Shown in pieces: positions 41,213 through 49,650 of a stretch of DNA of 64,000 bases. Position numbers and translations under genes: made by a program. The notes beneath the pieces are model-generated. The model was given only the letters and a program-made list of their open reading frames with translations. It was not told the DNA's origin and did not search any database. Position 1 is the first letter of the stretch. Every line of letters begins with the position of its first letter. Source of the stretch: an uncultured bacterium. Its GTDB lineage: Bacteria; Planctomycetota; UBA8742; UBA2392. The stretch lies in assembly GCA_938014885.1 (NCBI GenBank), contig CALLQI010000022.1, forward strand, positions 62,001 to 126,000, written 5' to 3'.

Positions 41213-42044
41213 GCGGGCCGGGCCCGAGGATTCCGACCACCTGCAGCACGTCTTCGTGCACCTTCTTGCGCGTCTCAACGGTGTAGTTGCGCAGCACGTA
41301 GGCCGGATGATAGGTCGCGATTACCTTGCGGCCGTCCACTTCATACACCTGCCCGCGCAGTTTGCCGATCGCCTCTTTGCGGCCGGTGAGCCACTGCGCA
41401 GGGAACAGCCCGACGGCAAGGATCACCCTCGGGTTGATCAGCGTGATCTGCTGCTGCAGGTAGCCGCGGCAAGCCTCGATTTCGTCGGGTTCAGGGTTGC
41501 GGTTGTTGGGGGGACGGCACTTCAGCACGTTGGCGATGTACACGTGTTCGCGCTTGTACTTCATGCCCTTTTCGATGATGTCAGTCAGCAGCTTGCCCGC
41601 GCGACCGACAAACGGCACGCCCTTCATGTCTTCGTCTCCGCCCGGTGCTTCGCCCACGATCATGAGCGGGCTGCGCGGGTCGCCGGTGCCGAACACCGTC
41701 TGGGTGCGGGTTTCGCAAAGTCGGCAGGAGGCGCAAACACGGCACCGTTCGGCCACAGGTTCAAGCTGCCGTGCCACGGGCGCATCCACGAGCTTGAGTT
41801 CATCGATTGCCACAGATGGCACGATCACAGGCTTGAAACCGGCGGCGGTGGCCGCCGGCGCACTGGCCGCCGGCTTCGACACCGGCCTTGGCGCTGGTTG
41901 TGGGCCCGAGGCCTTTGTGCCGGCCGGCGTCGCGGGTTTGGCGGCGCGCTTGGACTTCACCGGAAGTTCGTTCAAGCCACCCGCCGCGAGCAGTTCGACA
42001 TGACCGCGAAGCTGCCGCGCCAATTGTTTGCGTCCGATAGCCAT
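41202..42044 (-). CDS. family 4 uracil-DNA glycosylase (4Fe-4S)
   Basis: A 280-residue DNA-repair enzyme that removes uracil. The C-terminal 200 residues hold the catalytic domain: iron-sulfur cysteines in CRVCASCRLC and further ones in LKCRPPNN and EACRGYL, motif 1 GEAPGGDEDMKGVPFVGR and motif 3 TYHPAYVLRN. An N-terminal extension of about 90 residues is Ala/Pro/Lys-rich (KSKRAAKPATPAGTKASG) and probably disordered, perhaps aiding DNA binding. The ATG at 42042-42044 is the natural start. It follows the SpoIID-like gene on the same strand by 43 bases. Confidence 0.92.
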   Translation of the reverse strand: MAIGRKQLARQLRGHVELLAAGGLNELPVKSKRAAKPATPAGTKASGPQPAPRPVSKPAASAPAATAAGFKPVIVPSVAIDELKLVDAPVARQLEPVAERCRVCASCRLCETRTQTVFGTGDPRSPLMIVGEAPGGDEDMKGVPFVGRAGKLLTDIIEKGMKYKREHVYIANVLKCRPPNNRNPEPDEIEACRGYLQQQITLINPRVILAVGLFPAQWLTGRKEAIGKLRGQVYEVDGRKVIATYHPAYVLRNYTVETRKKVHEDVLQVVGILGPGPLIA

Positions 42045-42087
42045 GGCCGCAATGTAGCAATTCGCGTTGCGGCCGCACGTGGCACGG

Positions 42088-43305
42088 CTAGTACAGGCGC
42101 TTGAGGACTGTTCCGGGGTACATCGTTTCGATGATGTTGTTGCTGTCGAGGCCGGCTTTGGCCATGCCACGCGCGCTCCACTGGCACATGCCGCACCCGT
42201 GACCGTAGCCCTTGCCGGTGAAGGTCCATTCGCTGCCGGTCTTGGTGGCCGTGAAGTTGGTGCTGAACAGGCCGAGCGCATGGCGGAACACCGTCGCCGC
42301 CACGATGCTGCTGTGCCCGGTGCGGTCGTAGAGTTTCAGCGTGATCGCGTGGCCGCTGACGGCGGTTTCATGCGCTTCAACACGCAGCAGCTCATGGGGG
42401 CTGATGCCGTTCTCAATCAGGCGTGCCGCCAGTTCGCGGTCTTCCAGCTTCTGCGTCCACTGGAACTTGGGGCTTTCTTTCGCGTACTCACCCAGGTCAA
42501 CGCCGGCCAGCGGCGGGATACTGTCATCGACGCCAAGGCCCGTGCGCGGGTCCACCGTGTGGCCGCCGCTGGTGCTGTGAAAGAACGCGCGGAAGCCCTT
42601 GCCCTGCCATGTCATCACCATGCCGTTGGTCTGCTCGCGGGCCGCCAGCACGTTGGCGGTCTCACGCCACTGGTTGGGTTTGTCCACCGGGCCCACGCCG
42701 CCGTACACCTGGTACTGGGTGGTGTCGTCGAGGTCCCACTGGCGCTTGGCCTCACGGGCGCGTTCCATTTCGAACAACGCGTAGGTGCGGCTGGCGATGG
42801 CCTGCGCCTTCAGCGCCTCCAACGGCCAGCTTGCGATCATTTCCCAGCCGATCACGCCGGCAATGTACTGTTCCAGGTCAACCACGTTCACTACTTCCCA
42901 GCCGCCGTGACCGGCCAGCAGCCGCAGGTGCCCGCGGTAGATGCGCCCGTCGAGCTCAAACCAAGCCGGATCGCCGGTGGGTTCGATCTCAACCATCGTG
43001 GCGGCGCCCTGTTCGGCCACTTGCACCAGCCCGCCACTGTGGGTCAGCGACAGCGCACCGCTGAACTCGCGGCGCTGGCCATCCAGCGTCAGATAGCCCT
43101 TGGAGGCGTTGACGTTGATCGTTTCCGCGCCCGTTGCCTTGGACAGCTTGACCCGGATCAGCGGGGCCGCACCATAGGACGGCAATGGGGCCAGCAGCAG
43201 TTCGCCGGGCTCATGTTTGTCGGGATAGATGCACGATGTGGCCAGCAGCATCATGGCTGCCAGTGTCGCCATCAGTACGCCCTTGCTGGAGATGCACTTG
43301 TTCAT
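42088..43305 (-). CDS. SpoIID/LytB-domain exported protein
   Basis: A 405-residue protein with a lipoprotein-type signal (MATLAAMMLLATSC). The SpoIID domain covers residues about 130-400: VNVVDLEQYIAGVIGWEM, LEALKAQAIASRTYALFEM, FFHSTSGGHTVDP and the C-terminal GYGHGCGMCQWSARGMA, the conserved GHGxGMSQxGA-like motif with Cys in place of Ser. SpoIID of sporulating bacteria is a lytic transglycosylase that cuts denuded peptidoglycan, and relatives exist in many non-sporulating bacteria. It likely acts on the wall. GAGG lies upstream of the ATG at 43303-43305. Confidence 0.9.
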   Translation of the reverse strand: MNKCISSKGVLMATLAAMMLLATSCIYPDKHEPGELLLAPLPSYGAAPLIRVKLSKATGAETINVNASKGYLTLDGQRREFSGALSLTHSGGLVQVAEQGAATMVEIEPTGDPAWFELDGRIYRGHLRLLAGHGGWEVVNVVDLEQYIAGVIGWEMIASWPLEALKAQAIASRTYALFEMERAREAKRQWDLDDTTQYQVYGGVGPVDKPNQWRETANVLAAREQTNGMVMTWQGKGFRAFFHSTSGGHTVDPRTGLGVDDSIPPLAGVDLGEYAKESPKFQWTQKLEDRELAARLIENGISPHELLRVEAHETAVSGHAITLKLYDRTGHSSIVAATVFRHALGLFSTNFTATKTGSEWTFTGKGYGHGCGMCQWSARGMAKAGLDSNNIIETMYPGTVLKRLY

Positions 43306-43454
43306 GGGTACGCCTCGTATGCTCGGCAAAACCTGTCAGAATGTTCTGGCGGCGCTGAACTTGCGATGGAGGCCCGCCAAACCGGGGTGCCATGGGGCAC
43401 CATCCTTGGGTTATCGGATGTTGTCGGCGGGGGCTTTAGTGAAACGGGCGGTCG

Positions 43455-45839
43455 ATGCAGGTTGAAATTCCCTGGCTTGCCATGCTGGCCCTGCTTTCGC
43501 TGCCTGCGGCCGCGTTCGTATGGGTGCGCACGCGCAAGCGCTCTGCGGTGCTTGTCCTGCTTGCCGCGGGATTGTTCCTGTTTGCCGGATCGGCACCGAG
43601 CCTTGGCAGCACGGATCGCGCCGTGCGCCATGCCGTGGTGCTGGATGTGTCGGACTCGATGCGCGCCCGCCTGCCGCGCGTCGGCCCGTGGCTGGACGAG
43701 CAAGCCGGCCGGTCGCTTCCTGCCGGGCACGAGCTGGCGTGGTACGAAGTTTCCGACGCGCTTCGTCCGCGCGGCGACCCCACCGGAAGCGCCACAAGAT
43801 TGCGAACCCTGGCAGCCCTCGCCGCCGACGGTTCGTTCAATGGCGAAGTCGTTCTACTCACAGACGGCCGCGTGCCCGCCGCTGACGTGCTGGGAGCCAT
43901 TGACTCGTCAAGACTGATCCTGCTGCGCGCACCCGCTGACCCGAGGCCCGATGCCTCGGTCGTTGCGCTGCGCGGGCCCACCCACGTTCCCGAAGGCGGC
44001 ATGGGCTTGCTGCAAGGGACCATCCAGGCCGATCAGAATGTGCGGGCCGAGTACACATTCTGGCGTGACGACGTTGTCCTTGAACAAGGGCAGCGCGACC
44101 TGCGGGCGGGCCTGGCCGCCGGAGTGACGCACCGCTTCGCGGCCGGAGCCTCGGGCCTGGCGCGCTTTCGCCTTACCGTGAGAGTCGCCGAAGATCGCGA
44201 GGTCCGCAATGACAGCGCGACGCTGGCCGTGTTCACCGGTGCCGCCCGAGAGATACTGTATGTCTCCGACCCGCGCGTGCCTGAGGCCAACGACGCGCTG
44301 CTGCAGCGCCTGCGCGCCGACAGCGCCAATCGCGTCACCCGCGTGGCCGCCTTGCCCGCCAACGCCGCACAACTTGAAGGTGTCGGGCTGCTGGTGATCA
44401 ACAACCAGCCATTGCATGCCACGGGGCTTGCCCCCGCGCAGACCGGCGTGATCGCCGACTGGGTCAACGGCGGCGGCTCGCTGCTGATGGCGGGAAGCAC
44501 CGGCGCGTTTGGACCCGGCGGCTATCGCAACACCGCCATCGAAGAAGTGATGCCCGTGCGCTTCCGCCCCGATGACCAGCCGCCGCGCCACGTACTGCTG
44601 CTGTTGGATGCGTCGTCCAGCATGGCCGAGCCCCTTCCCGGCGGCCGCACACGCATGGACGCGATTCGTGAGGCCGCGCAGGTAGCACTGGCGAGCCTTG
44701 GACCGAGCGACCTTGCGGCGACCACGGAGTTCAGCGAAAGGCTGCGCCGGGCGCCCGAGTTCATGGCGCCGCTGAGTGCGGCCCAACGAGATCAACTGGC
44801 CGCAATCAACCCCGTCGGCAGCACGCGAATTCTGGATGCACTGGCGGGTGGCTTGGACGCGCTGCTTTCAGCTCAAGGCGAATCCAAAGAAGGGCGCATC
44901 CTGCTGCTCACCGACGGCGAAGACACCAGCGGCGCGGCTGCTGCGGACTGGCAAGCGATTGCAGACCGGCTGCGCGTGTCCGGCGTGGCGCTGGACATCG
45001 TGCTGACCAGCCCGCAGCGCGGCGAGTGGGTCGGCTGGCTTGGTGAGCGCGCGCGGGTCTGGCAGGTTGAGTCTGACATCGCCGGGTTGATCGACACCAT
45101 GCAGCAGGCACTTGCGGGCATCGACGAAGAGTTCGTGCTGCGCAAGCCGCTTGAGGTTGGCGGCGTGGTCGGTGGCATCGGGCTGGTTGTCCGCACTTCG
45201 CTGCGACGCGACCGCGGCGTCGTGCCGTTGCTCAACGCGCAGACGCCCGTCTCGCGCGTGCCTGAGTACCCGCTGCTGGCGATGCGGCAGCTGACTGGCC
45301 GCACCGCCGTGATTTGCACCGACACCTGGGGCGATGAGGCCCACGTGCGTTTTCTGTCCAACGAATTCTGGGGTGCCGAGTTGCAGCGGCTGCTTGACTG
45401 GCTGTTGGAGTACGCAAATCGCAACCAGCTTGTGCTGAACCCCGTGGGTGATGAGTTCGAATTGGTATGGACCGGCACCACCGAAGCCCCCGACGCCGAC
45501 CTTAAGGCGGGCGACCTGACCGCAATCCGCGCCGGCACCGGTCGCTGGCGACTCGAGCGGCTGCCGCCGGGCGATGTGCTGCCGGTGTGGCACGGGCAGC
45601 GACTGCTTCAACGCATACCGCTGCCGCGCACCGCGGGGCCTGAGCTGACACTTACCGGCGACGACGAGGCATTCTTTGCAACCTGTGAGGCCGCCGGCGC
45701 CCGCGTGTTCAGCAGTCTCGATGCATGGGAACCCCGCCGCGCAGGCGAGGCCGGCGAATCCACGACCGACCTGCGCTGGCTGCCGGCACTGCTGGCCTGC
45801 CTGCTGCTGATTGCCGGGTTCGCCTTGCGCAGGCGGTAG
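43455..45839 (+). CDS. membrane protein with two VWA domains and an amidotransferase-like domain
   Basis: 794 residues. Two N-terminal helices (LAMLALLSLPAAAFVWV, AVLVLLAAGLFLFAGS) and one C-terminal helix (LLACLLLIAGFALRR) hold a large extracytoplasmic region. Residues about 60-155 are a VWA-like domain (HAVVLDVSDSM). Residues about 265-365 resemble class I glutamine amidotransferases (LLVINNQPLHATGL, DWVNGGGSLLMAGS). Residues about 375-545 form a second VWA domain with a good MIDAS (LLLLDASSSM, LLLTDGEDTSG). This layout is common in planctomycete proteins related to BatA/BatB, thought to act in envelope stress or protein complexes. No Mox-type ATPase partner is adjacent. Confidence 0.85.
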   Translation: MQVEIPWLAMLALLSLPAAAFVWVRTRKRSAVLVLLAAGLFLFAGSAPSLGSTDRAVRHAVVLDVSDSMRARLPRVGPWLDEQAGRSLPAGHELAWYEVSDALRPRGDPTGSATRLRTLAALAADGSFNGEVVLLTDGRVPAADVLGAIDSSRLILLRAPADPRPDASVVALRGPTHVPEGGMGLLQGTIQADQNVRAEYTFWRDDVVLEQGQRDLRAGLAAGVTHRFAAGASGLARFRLTVRVAEDREVRNDSATLAVFTGAAREILYVSDPRVPEANDALLQRLRADSANRVTRVAALPANAAQLEGVGLLVINNQPLHATGLAPAQTGVIADWVNGGGSLLMAGSTGAFGPGGYRNTAIEEVMPVRFRPDDQPPRHVLLLLDASSSMAEPLPGGRTRMDAIREAAQVALASLGPSDLAATTEFSERLRRAPEFMAPLSAAQRDQLAAINPVGSTRILDALAGGLDALLSAQGESKEGRILLLTDGEDTSGAAAADWQAIADRLRVSGVALDIVLTSPQRGEWVGWLGERARVWQVESDIAGLIDTMQQALAGIDEEFVLRKPLEVGGVVGGIGLVVRTSLRRDRGVVPLLNAQTPVSRVPEYPLLAMRQLTGRTAVICTDTWGDEAHVRFLSNEFWGAELQRLLDWLLEYANRNQLVLNPVGDEFELVWTGTTEAPDADLKAGDLTAIRAGTGRWRLERLPPGDVLPVWHGQRLLQRIPLPRTAGPELTLTGDDEAFFATCEAAGARVFSSLDAWEPRRAGEAGESTTDLRWLPALLACLLLIAGFALRRR

Positions 45840-45941
45840 AAGCGGGGTCTAGAGTTTAGGGTCTGGGGCTTGGAATTTGGGGACCAACAACACGGGCAAA
45901 AGCCCGCGCACGCACACCGCACACCAGACGCCGTACGCCTA

Positions 45942-47135
45942 TCACCGCGATGTGGCCGGGATCTTTTCGGCGAGTTCGTCCATCTTGGCGCGCCAGCGTT
46001 CGATCATCACGGTCAACTGCTCAAGCTCCATCTGCAGCGGCAACTGGTTTTCCTCGACCAGGCGTTCAATCGCGTCGCGCAGGTTGCCGGCGTCGGCCTC
46101 AAAGCCGCCGCCCTGGCCCGCAAAGCGTGCGGCCACGGCGCGCAGCACGTCGTCGCTGTCGGCGGAAAGCTGCTCGAAACTCTTGACGCGTAAACACATC
46201 ATGCGGCACAGGTTGATCAGCAGCTTGGGCTGGCCGCGCACCAGGTCAGGAAACGCGTCGTTCGGGATCACGCCTACGACGCTGGGTTCATCGGCCACGA
46301 TGTCGGCCATGCGCTTGGGTTCCGCTTCGCCCAGCAGCACGCCAAGTTCGCCGACGGTCTCACCGGGCCTGACGGTACCGAACACTTCGTTGCCGATGCG
46401 CACGGACATGCGGCCGGACACCAGCAGATAGACCGAGTTGCCTGGGTCGCCCTTGCGGCAAAGCAGGTCGCCAGCCTTAAGCCTGTGCTGCTTGCCCACC
46501 ATCATCCGGTCGTCCACGACGCGGGCCATCAGCACGCGGGTGTTGCGCGCGACCTCCGCGCCGCCGCTTTCGCCGCAGTTGTAGGCCCAGGTGCGCTTGG
46601 CCGCCGACAGCGCGCGAATCACATCGTCTTCGCCGCCGGCATCTTCACCGATGCGCTGCACCAGGTTGCAGAAGTCCGTACACAGGCCCTGCAAATCGCG
46701 CATGAAGCGGCTGGCCGTTCGCTGCACGGAGCCCAAGCTTTTGTTCGCGCTCATCAGGCGGCGCGCCAGCACACGGGCCAGTGCCAATCCGATTTCGGGC
46801 TTGTCGCCGACAAGGCTCATGACCGCGCGCGTATCGCCGGGTATCTCCACCACCACGCTGGTTTCGGCGGCGACCAGGCTGGTCAGGTAATGACCCAGCA
46901 GCGCGCCTTCCAGCCCCACCAGCACGGGTTGCCGTGTGACCTCAACTTCGTGGCCGCGACGCAGCCGGTCTTCGTCGGCTTCCACCAGTGCCTTGTCTGT
47001 GACCACGGTGGCGCGGATGGCGCCGGCCTTGAGCAGGAACATACGGTCAGCGACCGCGCCCTGCCTGCAAAGCAGTTCGCCCGGTGAGTACTCGCGTACC
47101 ACGGCCTCGCGCGCGTTCAATGGCGTCTCCGCCAT
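45942..47135 (-). CDS. protein with two cyclic-nucleotide-binding domains
   Basis: A 397-residue cytosolic protein. Domain 1 (residues about 10-110, EYSPGELLCRQGAVADRMF) and domain 2 (about 215-315, HRLKAGDLLCRKGDPGNSVY, with VGELGVLLGEAEPKR at the phosphate-binding cassette) are CRP-like cNMP-binding folds. Domain 2 has the GE...R pattern that contacts the cyclic phosphate; domain 1 lacks it and may be structural. A helical linker joins them and the C-terminus has coiled-coil character (LVEENQLPLQMELEQLTVMI). There is no DNA-binding HTH, so it is a sensor or scaffold, not a CRP-type regulator. The ATG at 47133-47135 lies after a tRNA gene and hairpin. Confidence 0.85.
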   Translation of the reverse strand: MAETPLNAREAVVREYSPGELLCRQGAVADRMFLLKAGAIRATVVTDKALVEADEDRLRRGHEVEVTRQPVLVGLEGALLGHYLTSLVAAETSVVVEIPGDTRAVMSLVGDKPEIGLALARVLARRLMSANKSLGSVQRTASRFMRDLQGLCTDFCNLVQRIGEDAGGEDDVIRALSAAKRTWAYNCGESGGAEVARNTRVLMARVVDDRMMVGKQHRLKAGDLLCRKGDPGNSVYLLVSGRMSVRIGNEVFGTVRPGETVGELGVLLGEAEPKRMADIVADEPSVVGVIPNDAFPDLVRGQPKLLINLCRMMCLRVKSFEQLSADSDDVLRAVAARFAGQGGGFEADAGNLRDAIERLVEENQLPLQMELEQLTVMIERWRAKMDELAEKIPATSR

Positions 47136-47187
47136 GATTTCAACACGATTGGGGTTAATGGGCAATGCAACAGGGCGTGAAACGTGA

Positions 47188-47207
47188 CGCGCCCCTTGCG
47201 GGGCGCG
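47188..47207 (-). terminator. hairpin downstream of tRNA-Ser(CGA)
   Basis: An 8-base-pair stem, CGCGCCCC / GGGGCGCG, with loop TTGC (sense of the plus strand), six bases past the tRNA 3' end. On the minus strand TCACGTTT follows. It probably ends or processes the tRNA transcript before the gene at 47135. Confidence 0.6.
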
Positions 47208-47213
47208 CGATTC

Positions 47214-47303
47214 TGGCGGAGGGGGGGGGATTCGAACCCCCGATGCCCTTGCGGACATTTCGGTTTTCGAAACCGACGCGATCAACCACTCTGCCACCCC
47301 TCC
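47214..47303 (-). tRNA. tRNA-Ser (anticodon CGA)
   Basis: A 90-base class II tRNA with the CCA end encoded (47214-47216). Acceptor strands GGAGGGG (47303-47297) and CCCCTCC pair perfectly, and the T-arm is GGGGG TTCGAAT CCCCC. The anticodon loop reads TTCGAAA between CGGT/ACCG, giving CGA, which reads UCG. A long variable arm (TGTCCGCAAGGGCA) is as expected for serine. It lies between the small basic peptide gene and the cNMP-binding protein gene, same strand. Confidence 0.97.
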
Positions 47304-47412
47304 GCGGTGCACGGTGCGCAGTGCTTGGTGCCCAGTTCCGCTTTACCCGGGCCCCTGCACCACGTACTCATAAGCACTGGGCACAGAGCACCGGGCACGG
47401 TGCCCCGGCAAA

Positions 47413-47517
47413 CTACCTCGGATTGGCAACGCGTGAGGGTTTCCCGCGCTTGGGCCAGCGGTTGGTGGTCTTCTTGCCTTTGGCGCGAATGCGCCGCTTC
47501 ATGCGTGCAGGTTTCAT
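47413..47517 (-). CDS. 34-residue highly basic peptide downstream of tadA
   Basis: A short frame encoding MKPARMKRRIRAKGKKTTNR plus 14 more residues (WPKRGKPSRVANPR). Fifteen of 34 residues are Lys or Arg, as in small ribosomal or RNA-binding proteins. GGAG lies six bases before the ATG, a strong ribosome binding site, and the gene starts 41 bases after tadA on the same strand. It does not match the small ribosomal proteins I know (bL34, bL36, bTHX, bS22). A role on the ribosome or with tRNA is an inference from composition and neighbours. Confidence 0.6.
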   Translation of the reverse strand: MKPARMKRRIRAKGKKTTNRWPKRGKPSRVANPR

Positions 47518-47558
47518 CCCAGTCTCCAGTCGTCGTTCGTCAAGCTACTCGAGTCGCA

Positions 47559-48080
47559 TCAGGGCAATGGTTTGCCCGACCGCTTCTCTCGAAAAAACGC
47601 ACGAAGAAGCTCGGCGGCTTCCTCGGCCAACACGCCTGCGCGCAACTCTGCGCGATGGTTCAGGCGCGAATCCTGTACCAGATTGAAAAGTGATCCACAA
47701 GCCCCGGCCTTGGGGTCTGCGGCCCCGAACACCACCCGCTTCACGCGCGCGTTCACGATCGCGCCTGCGCACATCGGGCAGGGTTCCAGCGTTACATATA
47801 ACGAACAGTCTTCCAGTCGCCATTCCCCCACAGCCTCAGAAGCCGCTGTCAGGGCCAGCATTTCCGCGTGTGCGGTCGGGTCCTTCAGTGTCTCGCGCAG
47901 GTTGTGGCCGCGGCCGATGATGCGGCCGCCACGCGCAATCACGCACCCGACCGGGACTTCGTCTTTCTCGTAAGCATTGATGGCTTCAGCCAATGCGGCA
48001 CGCATGAAGGCTTCGTCGCCGGGCGGTTGAAGCAGCGACGGCGGCTCGCGACGCGGGCCAGGCTCAGGGGCGTCGGGCAT
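47559..48080 (-). CDS. tadA: tRNA adenosine(34) deaminase
   Basis: A 173-residue zinc deaminase that converts A34 of tRNA-Arg(ACG) to inosine. The active site is complete: His71 and Glu73 in TAHAEMLAL, and Cys101 and Cys104 in LEPCPMCAGAIV. Also seen are EVPVGCVIARGGRIIGRGHN and DPKAGACGSLFNLV. The first 20 residues are a Pro-rich extension. Its start lies two bases after the HU stop, so they are co-transcribed, with the basic peptide gene and perhaps tRNA-Ser downstream. Confidence 0.96.
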   Translation of the reverse strand: MPDAPEPGPRREPPSLLQPPGDEAFMRAALAEAINAYEKDEVPVGCVIARGGRIIGRGHNLRETLKDPTAHAEMLALTAASEAVGEWRLEDCSLYVTLEPCPMCAGAIVNARVKRVVFGAADPKAGACGSLFNLVQDSRLNHRAELRAGVLAEEAAELLRAFFREKRSGKPLP

Positions 48081-48082
48081 GG

Positions 48083-48511
48083 CTAAAAGTCGTCTTCGTC
48101 GTCTTCGTCGTCGTCAGAATCATCGACGTCGGCGTGGACAGGGATCGGTGCTGGGGCCACGGCCCCGCGCACGGCGGCGGCACTGGCCGCGAGCTCAGCC
48201 GCCATCTGTGCTTCGGCGTGGCGGTTGATTTCTTCTTTCATCTTCTTGCCGGGCTTGATGGTGACGACACGCTTTTCGGGCACACGCACTTCAGCGCCAG
48301 TCTTGGGGTTGCGCGCCTTGCGGGCCTTGCGGACCTTCACCTCGAAAACGCCGAAGTCCCGAAGCTCAAGGCGGTTGCCCCGAGCCAGTTCGTCAATGAC
48401 TTCATCGATAAACAATTGGATGATGTCACGGGTAATGGTCTGCTTCTGCTGCGTCTTTTCCGCGATGCGCAGGACCAGTTCTTTCTTCGTGACTGTGCGA
48501 CGGCTTGTCAT
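48083..48511 (-). CDS. HU/IHF-family DNA-binding protein with acidic tail
   Basis: 142 residues. The first 95 are a standard HU/IHF fold (VTKKELVLRIAEKTQQKQ, LELRDFGVFEVKVRKARKAR, NPKTGAEVRVPEKRVV, IKPGKKMKEEI). The GRNP of the DNA-intercalating arm reads ARNPKTG. A tail of about 45 residues is added: an Ala-rich stretch, then a run of acidic residues (DVDDSDDDEDDEDDF) to the end. Acidic tails on HU are rare and may weaken or tune DNA binding, or interact with basic partners. It is the first gene of the HU-tadA operon. Confidence 0.92.
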   Translation of the reverse strand: MTSRRTVTKKELVLRIAEKTQQKQTITRDIIQLFIDEVIDELARGNRLELRDFGVFEVKVRKARKARNPKTGAEVRVPEKRVVTIKPGKKMKEEINRHAEAQMAAELAASAAAVRGAVAPAPIPVHADVDDSDDDEDDEDDF

Positions 48512-48681
48512 GCTGGATGCTCTTTCGAACTTCCTGCTAATGCCATCCTGTAAGGCTCATCCTAAAATGAACTTGGGACAAGACTTAGTGTATCCGTGCC
48601 AGACGTCAATGCAAGCGCAGATTTCCTGACCACAGCGTACAATTTGGGCGCAACCGCAATTCATAAAGACACTTACAAACT

Positions 48682-49434
48682 GTGACCGAACCACGGAATC
48701 ACAATAAGGAAGGACCTTGGGCCGACATCGATGCGGCCTTTCCGCTCAGCCTTCCGTGGGCTGTGCTTTTAGTCGCCGGGTGTTTCCTCGCCCAGTACGG
48801 CGTTGCCCAGTTGTACGAACATGGGCATTTGACGCTGCCACAAGGACTTCCGTCAACGGCACCGCAACTTGCAGTGTTCCTAACGGGCACTTTGATGCTG
48901 CTGATCTTCTGGAAGTTCGGCCGCAAGGCGCCCATGCGCGGCCTGGGCATTCGCCTTGATCGCCTGCCGGGCGACTTGCTGTTCACGCTGGTCGCAGCAC
49001 TGGGCATGGCAGCGCTGTACGGGCTGATCGGGCTGGGCGTTTTTCTGTACTTTGAGTTTACGCCAGATGAACTCAGTGCCAAGGAACGCTTTCTGGAGTT
49101 CCTGACCCGCGCGATGTTCAAGGACCTGTCGGTCACGCGCTTGGTGATGGTGGTACTGCTGTACCCGATCGTCGAAGAAATCTGGTTTCGCGGCCTGCTT
49201 TACACGCCGCTGCGGCGCGAGCGCGGCCGTTGGCTCGCGATTGTGCTGACGGCGCTTGTGTTCGCGTTCGCGCACGGCAACGCGTTCCCGATCAACCAGT
49301 TCCTGGGCGGGCTGGTGTTCGCGCTGGCGTTTGAAATGCGGCGCACGCTGGTGGCGCCGATCCTGCTTCACATCCTTGGCAATGGCGCGCTGGCCGTGCT
49401 GGGCTATGCGCTGCCCGAACTCGGCATCGTGTAG
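48682..49434 (+). CDS. CPBP-family intramembrane glutamic endopeptidase
   Basis: A 250-residue integral membrane protease of the CAAX/Rce1 group, with about seven helices. The active-site motifs are complete: Glu165-Glu166 and Arg170 in VEEIWFRG, His198 in FAFAHGN, and His230 with Asn234 in LHILGNG. Members cut prenylated proteins, bacteriocins or C-terminal sorting signals; the relative that processes MYXO-CTERM proteins (myxosortase) is of this family. This makes it a candidate processor of the sorting tail on the 29523 protein, an inference. The start is GTG at 48682, and no strong Shine-Dalgarno sequence is seen. Confidence 0.9.
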   Translation: MTEPRNHNKEGPWADIDAAFPLSLPWAVLLVAGCFLAQYGVAQLYEHGHLTLPQGLPSTAPQLAVFLTGTLMLLIFWKFGRKAPMRGLGIRLDRLPGDLLFTLVAALGMAALYGLIGLGVFLYFEFTPDELSAKERFLEFLTRAMFKDLSVTRLVMVVLLYPIVEEIWFRGLLYTPLRRERGRWLAIVLTALVFAFAHGNAFPINQFLGGLVFALAFEMRRTLVAPILLHILGNGALAVLGYALPELGIV

Positions 49435-49443
49435 CGCGTCCCG

Positions 49444-49471
49444 TTGACACCCGGTTTCGTTGTTCTACCTT
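49444..49471 (+). promoter_or_regulatory. candidate promoter of tRNA-Ser(GCT)
   Basis: A perfect -35 TTGACA at 49444-49449, a 16-base spacer and -10 TACCTT at 49466-49471. Transcription would begin near 49478, about 18 bases before the mature tRNA. Confidence 0.55.
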
Positions 49472-49495
49472 GACGGCGCGACACGCTCGAATTGC

Positions 49496-49587
<92 letters not shown>

Positions 49588-49650
49588 GTTTTCAATCCCA
49601 CTTGATCTTACCTGCTGGAATCCGCGCGCCTTGCGGCGCATTATCACTGC

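Noticed and set aside
47304..47412. Repeated GTGC/GCAC segments between tRNA-Ser and the basic peptide gene
   Set aside because: The repeats are short and irregular and do not form a convincing terminator or regulatory array.
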